A stretch of 64,000 nucleotides of DNA from Rippkaea orientalis PCC 8801 (lineage in GTDB: Bacteria; Cyanobacteriota; Cyanobacteriia; Cyanobacteriales; Microcystaceae), in the NCBI RefSeq assembly GCF_000021805.1, contig NC_011726.1, positions 496,001 through 560,000 on the forward strand, in the 5' to 3' direction. Under the pieces are notes generated by a model that saw only the letters and a list, made by a program, of their open reading frames with translations, was not told the origin of the DNA and made no database searches. How positions within the stretch are numbered: position 1 is the first letter of the stretch; every line of letters begins with the position of its first letter. This document shows positions 54,923 to 63,342 of this stretch, one piece after another. A program made the position numbers and the translations under genes.

Positions 54923-55576
54923 ATGTTAAAAGGTTTTTTATCGTTATTTCTTCAAGAAAATTGTCCTTTATGTGAGCGTTCTACTCCTGAAACAATATGC
55001 TTTTATTGTCAGAAACAATTAAAAAGTTGTCAAGCTAAAGTCCCTAGTCAATTTTGGTTAGGAGATTTACCTTTATTCGTTTGGGGTTATTACGATGGTA
55101 AATTAAAACAGGCCATTACTGCTCTCAAATATAATAAACATGAACAGATTGGAGAATTATTAGGGGTCTGGTTAGGAGAAAGTTGGCTCAATTTTTCTCT
55201 CCCTAAGTCTCTTCCTTCTTTAACAGTTATTCCTATTCCTTTGCATCCCCAAAAACAAAAAGAACGAGGATTCAATCAAGCAGAAATCATCGCTCAAGGC
55301 TTTTGCCAAATTACACGGTATCCTTTAGATCTTAAAGTCCTAAAAAGAGTTAAACAAACTGAGGCTATGTTTGGGTTAAATTCCCAACAAAGACACGAAA
55401 ATATTAAACAAGCTTTTCAGGTAGAAACATCCCTCAAAAAAGGTAAACCCCCCCTCACAGTTCTTCTCGTTGATGATATTTACACCACTGGAACAACTGC
55501 TCAAGAAGCAACACGAATGTTACGTCAGCAAGGGATTAAAGTGTTAGGAGTCGCTGCGATCGCCAAACCTCATTAA
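54923..55576 (+). CDS. ComF-family phosphoribosyltransferase-like protein
   Basis: A 217-residue protein. The N-terminal zinc-binding motif has CPLCERSTPETICFYC. The double-zinc-ribbon part is followed by the PRTase fold with RGFNQAEIIAQ and the PRPP loop VLLVDDIYTTGTTAQEA. ComF proteins assist DNA uptake in competent bacteria, and cyanobacterial homologues are needed for natural transformation in some species. The biochemical reaction is unknown. It converges with the minus-strand gene at 55584 (seven bases apart). Confidence 0.9.
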   Translation: MLKGFLSLFLQENCPLCERSTPETICFYCQKQLKSCQAKVPSQFWLGDLPLFVWGYYDGKLKQAITALKYNKHEQIGELLGVWLGESWLNFSLPKSLPSLTVIPIPLHPQKQKERGFNQAEIIAQGFCQITRYPLDLKVLKRVKQTEAMFGLNSQQRHENIKQAFQVETSLKKGKPPLTVLLVDDIYTTGTTAQEATRMLRQQGIKVLGVAAIAKPH

Positions 55577-55583
55577 ACTAAGG

Positions 55584-55793
55584 TTAATAACTCTCTTCTC
55601 CCGTCACCGCTTTTAACATCAAAGCTTGATTAGCCTGAATGAGAAGATCTGCAATCATAGTACGGATTTTTAAAGCAATCTTGGGATTAGCTAATAAATT
55701 TTGCGCTTTTTCCCGAATAGTCGCACTTTTGACGGGATCACCTTGATCTAAATACTGGAGATCATTGATTAGGTTACTAATAGCATCAGACAT
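55584..55793 (-). CDS. hypothetical 69-residue helical protein
   Basis: The start is the ATG at 55793, with GGAGG nine bases upstream; the frame extends to a TTG at 55811, within the ribosome site. The protein is short, soluble and helical (SDAISNLINDLQYLDQGDP, then KSATIREKAQNLLANP). No family is recognised, though such small proteins are seen in other cyanobacteria next to comF-like genes (my impression, not verified). Confidence 0.6.
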   Translation of the reverse strand: MSDAISNLINDLQYLDQGDPVKSATIREKAQNLLANPKIALKIRTMIADLLIQANQALMLKAVTGEESY

Positions 55794-55938
55794 TTTGGGA
55801 ACCCTCCGCAAGCCTTTATTACTATCTTAACCTGAGTTTTGAGTTGGGAAACTCTTAAGTAGGTAGTAAGCTCTTTAGAGCTTGAAAGGGCTGTAAAATC
55901 AGGGCTAAAGCCCTTAATACAAACTTTTATATTGTGAT

Positions 55939-55960
55939 TTTAATGATGCCGACCTACTTA
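55939..55960 (+). repeat. dispersed 22-bp intergenic repeat, copy C
   Basis: One mismatch to copy A at 9133 (TGATG for TTATG). It sits between the 69-residue gene and psbK, after the hairpin GGGCTAAAGCCC (near 55899) and the palindrome AAGCTCTTTAGAGCTT (near 55868). Confidence 0.55.
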
Positions 55961-56037
55961 GGAGTCAGAAAGTAGCAGAAAAAAGCTAAAATCTCTTCTT
56001 CTCCCGATTTCTGACTCCCGACTTCCCCTTCCCAATT

Positions 56038-56175
56038 TTACTTAAATCCAACGGCAGCTTGCCATACAAAGGCGAGTGCCAAGAAGAAAAGAGGAATAAT
56101 CGGTAGTACATCCACCAAGGGATCAAAAATTTGATAAGCTTCGGGCAATTTTGCCAAGAGCAGGGCTGCTTCCAT
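56038..56175 (-). CDS. psbK: photosystem II reaction center protein K
   Basis: A 45-residue PsbK, too short for the usual length cutoffs. The precursor begins [20 protein letters not shown] and has one membrane helix ([18 protein letters not shown]). The mature protein normally starts at the conserved KLPEAY after removal of an eight-residue leader, visible here. PsbK sits near CP43 in photosystem II. AGGAAGG is ten bases ahead of the ATG. It confirms a photosynthetic cyanobacterium. Confidence 0.95.
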   Translation of the reverse strand: MEAALLLAKLPEAYQIFDPLVDVLPIIPLFFLALAFVWQAAVGFK

Positions 56176-56408
56176 ATTTTTATTACCTTCCTAACGCTTT
56201 ATTGTTAAGTTATCACACAACATCCTACCATGAGTTCTGACAATGACAAGCAATTTTAGCTAGGTGATTGAAGAGGGTTGCTTGAGGGGATAATGTGCGG
56301 TTCGGACAAAGATATAATAAAAAGTAGGTAACTAAACAATCTTTAACGGTAGAAAGTTCATACCATATTTGACCCATACTGTCTTAAATCTTCAACAAAA
56401 TTTAAACT

Positions 56409-57794
56409 ATGACTGCTTCTGATTCATCGCCCGATACCGATTTTTTATCATTGCTACAAGAGATATGGCATCAAATTCTCAAAATCATTGCTGATTTACG
56501 GTTAGCGATTATTCTTTTATTAGTTATTGCGCTATTTAGTATTAGTGGAACGGTGATTGAACAAGGAGAAAGTTTACCGTTTTATCAACAAAATTATCCT
56601 GAAGATCCAGCGTTGTTTGGCTTTTTAACCTGGAAAGTTATTTTAAACGTAGGATTAAATCATGTCTATACAACTTGGTGGTTTTTATCGTTATTAATCT
56701 TATTTGGAACCAGTTTAACCGCTTGTACCTTTACCCGTCAATTTCCTGCGCTAAAAGCTGCCCGCAATTGGCAATTTTATCAGAAACCTCGTCAATTTGA
56801 AAAACTCGCTCTTAGTAGCGAAGTTTCCCTTCAATCGGTGTCTGAGGTGATTCCTTTATTAGAACAACGGGGGTATAAAGTTTTTCAAGACAATAACTCA
56901 ATTTATGCTCGTAAGGGAATTGTTGGCAGAATTGGACCGATTATTGTCCATGCTGCTATGTTAATTATTCTGGGGGGAGCTATTTGGGGAGCATTAACGG
57001 GATTTTTAGCCCAAGAAATGATTCCTAGTGGAGCGAGTTTTCAGGTTAGCAATATTATTGAAGCTGGACCTTTCTCTCGTTCTTTGATTCCTAAAGATTG
57101 GGGGATTCGAGTGAATCGATTTTGGATTGATTATACTCCCAATGGCGATATTGATCAGTTTTATTCCGATCTTTCTGTGATTAACAATCAAGGACAAGAA
57201 TTAGATCGGAAAACCATTTTTGTGAATCAACCTCTGCGGTATCAAGGGGTGACTTTTTATCAAACCAGTTGGGGAATTGCTGCGGTTAAAGTACAAATTA
57301 ATAATAGTCCGGTTTTTCAAATTCCGTTTGCTTCTCTAAAAAGTCAGGGAGAAAATGGCCTTTGGGGAACTTGGATTCCCATTAAAACTGATTTAAGTGA
57401 AGGGGTATCTCTATTAACAAGAGACTTACAGGGAACGATGATGGTTTACGATAAAAAGGGCGATCTTTTCGGTGCAATTCGTCCAGGGATGTCTATTAAT
57501 ATTGATGGAGTTACGCTGAAAATTTATGAATTAATTGGCAGTACGGGATTACAAATTAAAGCCGATCCGGGTATTCCTTTTGTTTATACGGGGTTCGGTT
57601 TATTGATGCTTGGGGTGATGATGAGTTATGTCTCCCATTCTCAAATTTGGGTGTTACAACAGGGCGATCGCTGTTATCTTGGAGGCAAAACCAATCGCGC
57701 TCAAGTAACGTTTGAACGAGAATTATTAGCTATTTTAGAAGACTTAGAAATAACTAAACATCAAGAGGTAAAATCCATAATAGAGGCAACATGA
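56409..57794 (+). CDS. ccs1: cytochrome c biogenesis protein Ccs1 (ResB)
   Basis: A 461-residue ResB protein with three N-terminal membrane helices (about 22-45, 75-100 and 170-195), a large lumenal domain and one C-terminal helix ([21 protein letters not shown]). [12 protein letters not shown]-type start and [14 protein letters not shown] are typical. Together with CcsA it attaches heme to c-type cytochromes on the thylakoid lumen side (system II). Its stop overlaps the next gene's ATG (ATGA). Confidence 0.93.
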   Translation: MTASDSSPDTDFLSLLQEIWHQILKIIADLRLAIILLLVIALFSISGTVIEQGESLPFYQQNYPEDPALFGFLTWKVILNVGLNHVYTTWWFLSLLILFGTSLTACTFTRQFPALKAARNWQFYQKPRQFEKLALSSEVSLQSVSEVIPLLEQRGYKVFQDNNSIYARKGIVGRIGPIIVHAAMLIILGGAIWGALTGFLAQEMIPSGASFQVSNIIEAGPFSRSLIPKDWGIRVNRFWIDYTPNGDIDQFYSDLSVINNQGQELDRKTIFVNQPLRYQGVTFYQTSWGIAAVKVQINNSPVFQIPFASLKSQGENGLWGTWIPIKTDLSEGVSLLTRDLQGTMMVYDKKGDLFGAIRPGMSINIDGVTLKIYELIGSTGLQIKADPGIPFVYTGFGLLMLGVMMSYVSHSQIWVLQQGDRCYLGGKTNRAQVTFERELLAILEDLEITKHQEVKSIIEAT

Positions 57795-58480
57795 TAAAAC
57801 AGTTACACTCAATTTTTCTAGCCTTGCTAGTGGCTATTTTTTGTCTGGTAACAGCAGCCACAGCCCAAGAAAGTCAAGTTCTAACTCCCAGTAAAGATAA
57901 TACTTTAATTGAAGATGCTACAGGGTCGTTAAGCAATGGACAAGGGACTCTCTTGTTTGTCGGAAGAACCAATCAACCCCAAGACAGTATTCGACGGGGA
58001 GTCATCGCTTTTGATATTGCTAAAAATATTCCTAAAGGCTCAAAAATTACCTCAGTTACCCTCACTTTAACCCTCCAAAAAAGTCCAGGGGGTAATCAAT
58101 CCATTGAGTTACATAAACTCCTTAAAGATTGGGGGGAAGGAACCTCAAATCATCCAGGGGGAAGAGGAGATGTCTCAACCCTAGGGGATGCCACTTGGAT
58201 TCATAATCTGTATGATACTCAATTTTGGTCGAATCTTGGGGGGGATTTCTCCTCAAGAATTAGCGGTGTTACGGTAGTAGGAGATCAAGGCAATTATACT
58301 TGGCAATCAACAGAACAAATGGTCAAAGATGTTCAAGATTGGTTAGATAATCCTGATCAAAATTTTGGTTGGTTATTATTAGGAAATGAAACAGAATCTC
58401 GAACCGTTAAAGGATTTGCTAGTCGAGAAACTATTGAATCTTCAGCACAACCGAGATTAACAGTTATTAGTAAACAGTAA
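57791..58480 (+). CDS. secreted DNRLRE-domain protein
   Basis: A 229-residue protein with a signal peptide ([18 protein letters not shown]). The rest is a single DNRLRE-type beta-sandwich domain ([45 protein letters not shown]), found in surface and carbohydrate-associated proteins. The start overlaps the ccs1 stop by four bases, implying coupled translation, which is an unexpected pair. Its ligand is unknown. A gap of 189 bases separates it from the ferredoxin gene. Confidence 0.8.
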   Translation: MIKQLHSIFLALLVAIFCLVTAATAQESQVLTPSKDNTLIEDATGSLSNGQGTLLFVGRTNQPQDSIRRGVIAFDIAKNIPKGSKITSVTLTLTLQKSPGGNQSIELHKLLKDWGEGTSNHPGGRGDVSTLGDATWIHNLYDTQFWSNLGGDFSSRISGVTVVGDQGNYTWQSTEQMVKDVQDWLDNPDQNFGWLLLGNETESRTVKGFASRETIESSAQPRLTVISKQ

Positions 58481-58669
58481 ACAGTGATCAGTTATAAAGG
58501 TTGAGAAGGATTGATGTTAGTAAGTCAATTAATTAAAATTATTACCTAACAATAACTTAACAAATGAAGTATTTACTAAAAAACCAAACAATAATATAAT
58601 AGGAATTAGCGGTATAAAAATTGAGCTAGGGTTGTACGTCCTGCTTACTGACTTCTGACTTCTAAAATT

Positions 58670-59038
58670 ATGACCCAATATTACCAAATTCGCATTAATC
58701 ATCGCCAAGAAGGAAAACACTACACCTTAGAAGTTCCCGATGATCACTATATTCTCCATAGTGCAGAAGATCAAGGCTATGAATTGCCCTTTTCCTGTCG
58801 CAATGGAGCTTGTACAGCTTGTGCTGTGCGTATTGTATCAGGAGAAGTCTATCAACCCGAAGCGGTGGGATTATCCCCAGAATTGAAAGAAAGGGGCTAT
58901 GCGTTATTATGTGTTAGTTATGCCCGCTCGGATTTAGAAGTAGAAACCCAGGACGAAGATGAGGTGTATGAGCTTCAATTTGGGCGTTATTTTGGAAGAG
59001 GAAAAAAACGCCTAGGAATTTTTATGGATGATGACTAA
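58670..59038 (+). CDS. plant-type [2Fe-2S] ferredoxin with C-terminal extension
   Basis: A 122-residue ferredoxin: cluster ligands C43, C48, C51 and C81 (CRNGACTAC and LLC). The 25-residue acidic then basic C-terminal extension (ETQDEDEVYELQFGRYFGRG) is not found in the photosynthetic PetF. Length and the next two genes match Synechocystis Sll1382 (Fed2), reported to act in the low-iron response. It is soluble in the cytoplasm. It may serve specific acceptors rather than FNR. Confidence 0.9.
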   Translation: MTQYYQIRINHRQEGKHYTLEVPDDHYILHSAEDQGYELPFSCRNGACTACAVRIVSGEVYQPEAVGLSPELKERGYALLCVSYARSDLEVETQDEDEVYELQFGRYFGRGKKRLGIFMDDD

Positions 59039-59078
59039 AGCCAGTCAACAGTAAACAAAGGATTGTTAATCATTAACC

Positions 59079-59912
59079 ATGCAAAAAATCAGTCAAAACG
59101 AATTAGAAATCTTCCTAGATATTGCCACAGAAGCGGTGATGACGGCGGGGGTTATTTTACAAAATTTGTGGGGTCAATTAGAAAAAATCCAAGAGAAAGG
59201 AAGACCCGGAGATTTAGTCACCGAAGCGGATAAAAAAGCCGAAACCGCCGTCTTAACTATCCTGCGTCGTCGGGTTCCCCATCATCAAATTCTCGCCGAA
59301 GAATCCGGTCTTTTTGGCCTAGCTGAAAGCAATTTTCTTTGGGCAATTGATCCCCTCGATGGAACCACCAATTATGCCCACGGTTATCCCATTTGTTCGG
59401 TATCTGTCGGGTTACTAATCGAAGGAGTGCCTCAAGTAGGAGCCATTTATAACCCCTTTCGTCAAGAACTGTTTCGAGGGGCTAGAGGCTTAGGAGCTAC
59501 CTTAAATTATCGCCCCATTCGCGTCTCCCAAACCACCGAGTTGAGTAAAAGTTTACTGGTAACGGGATTCGCCTATGATCGCCGTGAAACTAAAGACACT
59601 AACTATCCGGAATTTTGCTATTTAACCCATCTTACCCAAGGGGTACGCCGTGCGGGAGCAGCCTCCCTAGACCTAGCGGATGTTGCCTGTGGTCGTCTTG
59701 ATGGCTATTGGGAACGAGGTCTAAGTCCTTGGGATATGGCAGCCGGAATCGTTATTTTAGAAGAAGCTGGCGGTAAAATCAGTGCCTATGATGAAAGTCC
59801 ATTAATTCTTGAATCCGGGCGACTTTTGGCGACTAATGGACAGATTCATTCTAGTTTGAGTGAAGCCTTAAAAGACGCTGTACCTTGGTTAAAAAACTTT
59901 TATCAAGATTAA
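59079..59912 (+). CDS. inositol monophosphatase family protein
   Basis: A 277-residue lithium-sensitive-type phosphatase. The metal-binding set is visible: ILAEESG (Glu), WAIDPLDGTTNYAHGYP (two Asp), and SPWDMAAGIVILEEAGG (Asp). Substrates may be inositol phosphate or related sugar phosphates; members also include histidinol-phosphate phosphatases, so the exact substrate is not certain. It lies 40 bases after the ferredoxin gene and 82 bases before the DnaJ-TPR gene, an order also known in Synechocystis (sll1382-sll1384). Confidence 0.9.
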   Translation: MQKISQNELEIFLDIATEAVMTAGVILQNLWGQLEKIQEKGRPGDLVTEADKKAETAVLTILRRRVPHHQILAEESGLFGLAESNFLWAIDPLDGTTNYAHGYPICSVSVGLLIEGVPQVGAIYNPFRQELFRGARGLGATLNYRPIRVSQTTELSKSLLVTGFAYDRRETKDTNYPEFCYLTHLTQGVRRAGAASLDLADVACGRLDGYWERGLSPWDMAAGIVILEEAGGKISAYDESPLILESGRLLATNGQIHSSLSEALKDAVPWLKNFYQD

Positions 59913-59994
59913 GGGGGACTTTATTTTAGTACAATTGCAGAAATAATAGAAGATAATAAGGGTACTGTCCACAAGGGGTGGACCTGAAATTAAT

Positions 59995-60900
59995 ATGAAT
60001 TTTCCCATTCAACAAGGATTATTTAAGTACGATATTACCGATCATTACGCTATTTTAGGACTTCCGCTTAATGCTGATAGTAAGCAAATTCGTAAACGAT
60101 ACCTAATGGTTGCGCGGTGTCTTCATCCCGATACTTGTAAAGATAAAACCGAACAGGGGAAAAAGTTGGCTAATAAATTGTTATCAAAATTAGTCAATCC
60201 TGCCTATGAGTTACTTTCAAAAGAAGAATCCCGTCGAGAATATCTCTTAGTGCTTTTCCAAATGGGTCAAAATTTGGCAGCCGAATTAAGCACCATTACC
60301 TTAGCCAGTGATAAAGCTCAACAACTGTTTCAGGCAACTCAAAACCTTGATTTAGTCTACTATAAATTAGTCAACTCCTTAGTCACTGATGAATACAGCG
60401 ATTTATTGCAAGTTTTGTCCAAAATCGCCCAACTCAGTGAATTAAATTTAGTCTATTTAATGGTTAAACAAGGACAACAGGTTTCTGCTCAACCCAAACC
60501 CCAGATTAAAACCCCTCCCCAACAACCCATTAAGGAATCCGAAAAAACCGCTCCTCCCGTTTCTGCGGTAGATAATTCAATTCGACGGGCAAAAGAATAC
60601 CTCGAACGTAGAAATACCTCCCAAGCCATTATCGAGTTGCGTGAAGCCCTCAAAATTGAACCCAATAACTGTACTTGTCACGGGTTACTAGGGTTGGCTT
60701 ATCTTCAAGAAAAACAGCCCACCATGGCTAAAATCCACATTAATAAAGCCTGGAAAGTCAACCCGAACAATCCCGTAGCCATTAAAGCAAAAGAAGCCTT
60801 AGATAAAGTCCTTAAACCCGATACGGCAACCCCTTCCAAGGGTACGGATAAGTCTACAGGAGGAGGACTGTTTGGTTCTCTGTTTGGGAAAAAAAAGTGA
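59995..60900 (+). CDS. J-domain protein with C-terminal TPR repeats
   Basis: A 301-residue protein. The J domain (about 15-85) has DHYAILGLPLNADSKQIRKR and the intact HPD motif (H44-P45-D46), so it should stimulate DnaK ATPase. A Gln/Pro-rich linker (about 160-190) is followed by two TPR repeats (about 195-265, AKEYLERRNTSQAIIELREA, GLLGLAYLQ). There is no Gly/Phe or zinc-finger domain, making it a type III J-protein. It ends with a Gly-rich tail (GGGLFGSLFGKKK). Confidence 0.88.
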   Translation: MNFPIQQGLFKYDITDHYAILGLPLNADSKQIRKRYLMVARCLHPDTCKDKTEQGKKLANKLLSKLVNPAYELLSKEESRREYLLVLFQMGQNLAAELSTITLASDKAQQLFQATQNLDLVYYKLVNSLVTDEYSDLLQVLSKIAQLSELNLVYLMVKQGQQVSAQPKPQIKTPPQQPIKESEKTAPPVSAVDNSIRRAKEYLERRNTSQAIIELREALKIEPNNCTCHGLLGLAYLQEKQPTMAKIHINKAWKVNPNNPVAIKAKEALDKVLKPDTATPSKGTDKSTGGGLFGSLFGKKK

Positions 60901-60945
60901 ACTCCCCCAACTAAATTGAAGTCGTGAAAATGATGATTTCTTGGA

Positions 60946-63177
60946 TCAAACAGCCATCTTTTCCACGCGAACAATAGCATTATAATTGGGAATACCTGCA
61001 ATCGGCGATCGCTGTTTTTTATCTAATAAAATATTACCTTCTGGCCAATGAATTTGTAAGTTACCCGGTTGAATAGATGCGAGATAAATTTTTCCTTGAT
61101 ATTCTCCTACTTCATTCTTTAACAGAACCCTATCCCCTTGTTTTAATCCTAATTTTTGTGCATCTAAAGGACTCATTAAAATAGCTTCTCTCACTGCGCC
61201 CGTAATCGCGTCTTTATCTTCTTGAACCATACTATTAAACTGTTTACCTCGACGGGTTGCTACGGCAAAATAACCATCAGGTAATTGGGTTTCTGGAGGC
61301 AATAAAGGAATAAATTGAGCTTTATGATCAGGGGTTGAAAAATTCCACCCAAAACACAGATGAGACCCCCCATATTGAAACTGATCTCCCGCTTCTTTCA
61401 AATGTTGAATCCCCGCATATTGAGGAACAACCTGAGCAATTTCTTGACGAATAGCTGCCGTATTTTCAAAGGATAATTGGTCAGCTAAATGAGGGTTAAC
61501 CCGTTTAGCTAAGTCGAGAAAAACTTGCCATTCTGGTCGCGCTTCCCCGATGCGACGGCCAGGAATTTCGGGACTAAAAATGACCCGTCTTTCCGTATTC
61601 GTTTCTGTTACTCCCCCTGGAATTTCATAACGGGTAGTAGCGGGTAATAAAATCACCGTTTCTGCGGGATCAAGTAACATTTGAGGAGAACACATAATAT
61701 CAAGATGTACCCGCAGAGGAACCTTTTTTAAGGCTGTTTCTACATAATCAGGATCGGGTAAAACCTCCAGAAAATTGCCTCCAACTGAGACTAAAACATC
61801 CAAGTTACCATCAGCAGCAGCATCGATCATTTCTGAGGTAATTAACCCCTGATTAGTGGGTACTTCAAAACCCCAAAGTTCACTCAAGGCTTGGGCATTT
61901 TCACTATTAATATCTTTCCCTCCAGGGAACACTGTAGCATAGCAGCCCATTTCTGCTCCACCTTGTACCCCAGAATGACCCCGAATAGGCATTAAACCGC
62001 AGCCTTCCCGTCCCACAAATCCTTTGGTTAAGGCTAAATTAATAATGGCTTTAACGTTATCTTCGCCCCAAGGATGTTGGGTAATTCCCATACTCCAAAC
62101 AAACACCGCTTTTTGTGCTTGGTGAATCATTTGGGCAAACTCATACATTTGGTTTTTTGTTGCCCCAGAAAGCTGTTCTAAGGTTTCCCAAGATTGACTA
62201 TCAAGGGCATTTTTAAGGTCATTAAATCCAGTAGTATGTTGAGTAATAAAATTGTTATCAGTCCAATTATTTTCGATTAAATGTTTAAGAGTTCCATTAA
62301 GAAAAGCCATGTCCCCCCCAACATTCACCAAGAAACAATCTTCCGCAAATTTAGTTCCAAATAATGCACTTTCAGGAATTGAAGGAACCCAATAGCGTTC
62401 CATTCCCGGTTCCCGATAACTATTAATCATGACAATGCGGGTTCCGGCCTTTTTTGCCCAGTGCAGGTATTTAACCGTCACGGGTTGATTATTCGCTACA
62501 TTTGAGCCAATAAAGACTAATAAATCCGTGCCTATCCAATCTTTATAGGAACAAGTCGTCGCAGCCACACCAAGAGACATTTTTAACCCCGTTGTACTGG
62601 GAGAATGACAAATCCTCGCAGCATTATCTACATTATTTGTCCCCATGGAACGGACTGCTTTTTGAGCACAATAATAGGTTTCATTGACCGTTCCGCGACT
62701 GGTGAGGTAATAGCCCGTGCGATCGGGTTTCGTCTGACGAATATAGCTAGAAATGCACTCTAGTGCTTCATCCCAACTAATCCGACGAAATCCTTTATCC
62801 CCTTTATCCCGTCTCATTGGGTAAGGTAATCTGCCCATTTTTCGTAGATGGGAACTGCGTTTACTGGGCAACAAAGAGACATCGCTAAGGCATTCAGGAT
62901 CAAACGCGGGCATCGTATTTAGACGTAATAATCTTAGGCGGACATTGCACAGGTGTAACCCGTCAACCGTCCAATCTTTCATCCCTGTAGTTCCCAAGGC
63001 ACAACCATCACAAACCCCTTGATTGAGAATATTCCAAGCATAGGGTAATTGATCGCGGTTTTCCCAAATAGTTCGCACCAATTCCCAATAGTTATTCGGG
63101 TATTGTTCACCAATTCCAAAGGGTTTCCAACTTGCCCAATGTTCGGGGTTCCAACGTTTTTGGGGTTTGTTTAGCAT
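60946..63177 (-). CDS. FdhF/YdeP-type molybdopterin oxidoreductase
   Basis: A 743-residue enzyme of the DMSO-reductase superfamily. Cys residues for an N-terminal iron-sulfur cluster occur in GVCDGCALGTTGMKDW and LCNVRL. The molybdopterin domains contain RICHSPSTTGLKMSLG, GSNVANNQPVTVKYLHWAKK, MPIRGHSGVQGG and a C-terminal beta-barrel with LGLKQGDRVLLKNEVGEYQG. This YdeP/FdhF-alpha branch has no confirmed substrate; formate oxidation is often assumed by homology. No partner subunit or molybdenum cofactor gene is nearby. It converges with the DnaJ-TPR gene. Confidence 0.88.
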   Translation of the reverse strand: MLNKPQKRWNPEHWASWKPFGIGEQYPNNYWELVRTIWENRDQLPYAWNILNQGVCDGCALGTTGMKDWTVDGLHLCNVRLRLLRLNTMPAFDPECLSDVSLLPSKRSSHLRKMGRLPYPMRRDKGDKGFRRISWDEALECISSYIRQTKPDRTGYYLTSRGTVNETYYCAQKAVRSMGTNNVDNAARICHSPSTTGLKMSLGVAATTCSYKDWIGTDLLVFIGSNVANNQPVTVKYLHWAKKAGTRIVMINSYREPGMERYWVPSIPESALFGTKFAEDCFLVNVGGDMAFLNGTLKHLIENNWTDNNFITQHTTGFNDLKNALDSQSWETLEQLSGATKNQMYEFAQMIHQAQKAVFVWSMGITQHPWGEDNVKAIINLALTKGFVGREGCGLMPIRGHSGVQGGAEMGCYATVFPGGKDINSENAQALSELWGFEVPTNQGLITSEMIDAAADGNLDVLVSVGGNFLEVLPDPDYVETALKKVPLRVHLDIMCSPQMLLDPAETVILLPATTRYEIPGGVTETNTERRVIFSPEIPGRRIGEARPEWQVFLDLAKRVNPHLADQLSFENTAAIRQEIAQVVPQYAGIQHLKEAGDQFQYGGSHLCFGWNFSTPDHKAQFIPLLPPETQLPDGYFAVATRRGKQFNSMVQEDKDAITGAVREAILMSPLDAQKLGLKQGDRVLLKNEVGEYQGKIYLASIQPGNLQIHWPEGNILLDKKQRSPIAGIPNYNAIVRVEKMAV

Positions 63178-63250
63178 GATGGTTATAGATGCCTTGAGTC
63201 ATTGACTGAGGATTGTGGCGGCTGATTCTCAAAATTGTAAAGAACTAAGG

Positions 63251-63272
63251 TAAGTAGGTCGGCAGAATTAAA
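63251..63272 (-). repeat. dispersed 22-bp intergenic repeat, copy D
   Basis: Reverse-strand copy of the 9133 repeat with one mismatch (AATTCTG for AATTATG). It lies between the molybdoenzyme and cyclophilin genes. Confidence 0.55.
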
Positions 63273-63306
63273 GGTAACATAGCGACTTGACTTTTTTAAT
63301 GATCGT

Positions 63307-63328
63307 CAGGTGAGCCATTGCCCACCTG
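63307..63328. terminator. hairpin after the cyclophilin gene
   Basis: CAGGTG and CACCTG flank an inner GC/GC pair around CATT, with one mismatch. It lies 15 bases downstream of the cyclophilin stop on the minus strand and is related to the hairpin at 9099. No U-run follows immediately. Confidence 0.45.
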
Positions 63329-63342
63329 AGAGTTAGGGTAAC

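Noticed and set aside
58529-58720. 63-codon minus-strand frame with a hydrophobic stretch before the ferredoxin gene
   Set aside because: Overlaps the ferredoxin start in antisense, no ribosome site, hydrophobicity follows from AT-rich sequence.
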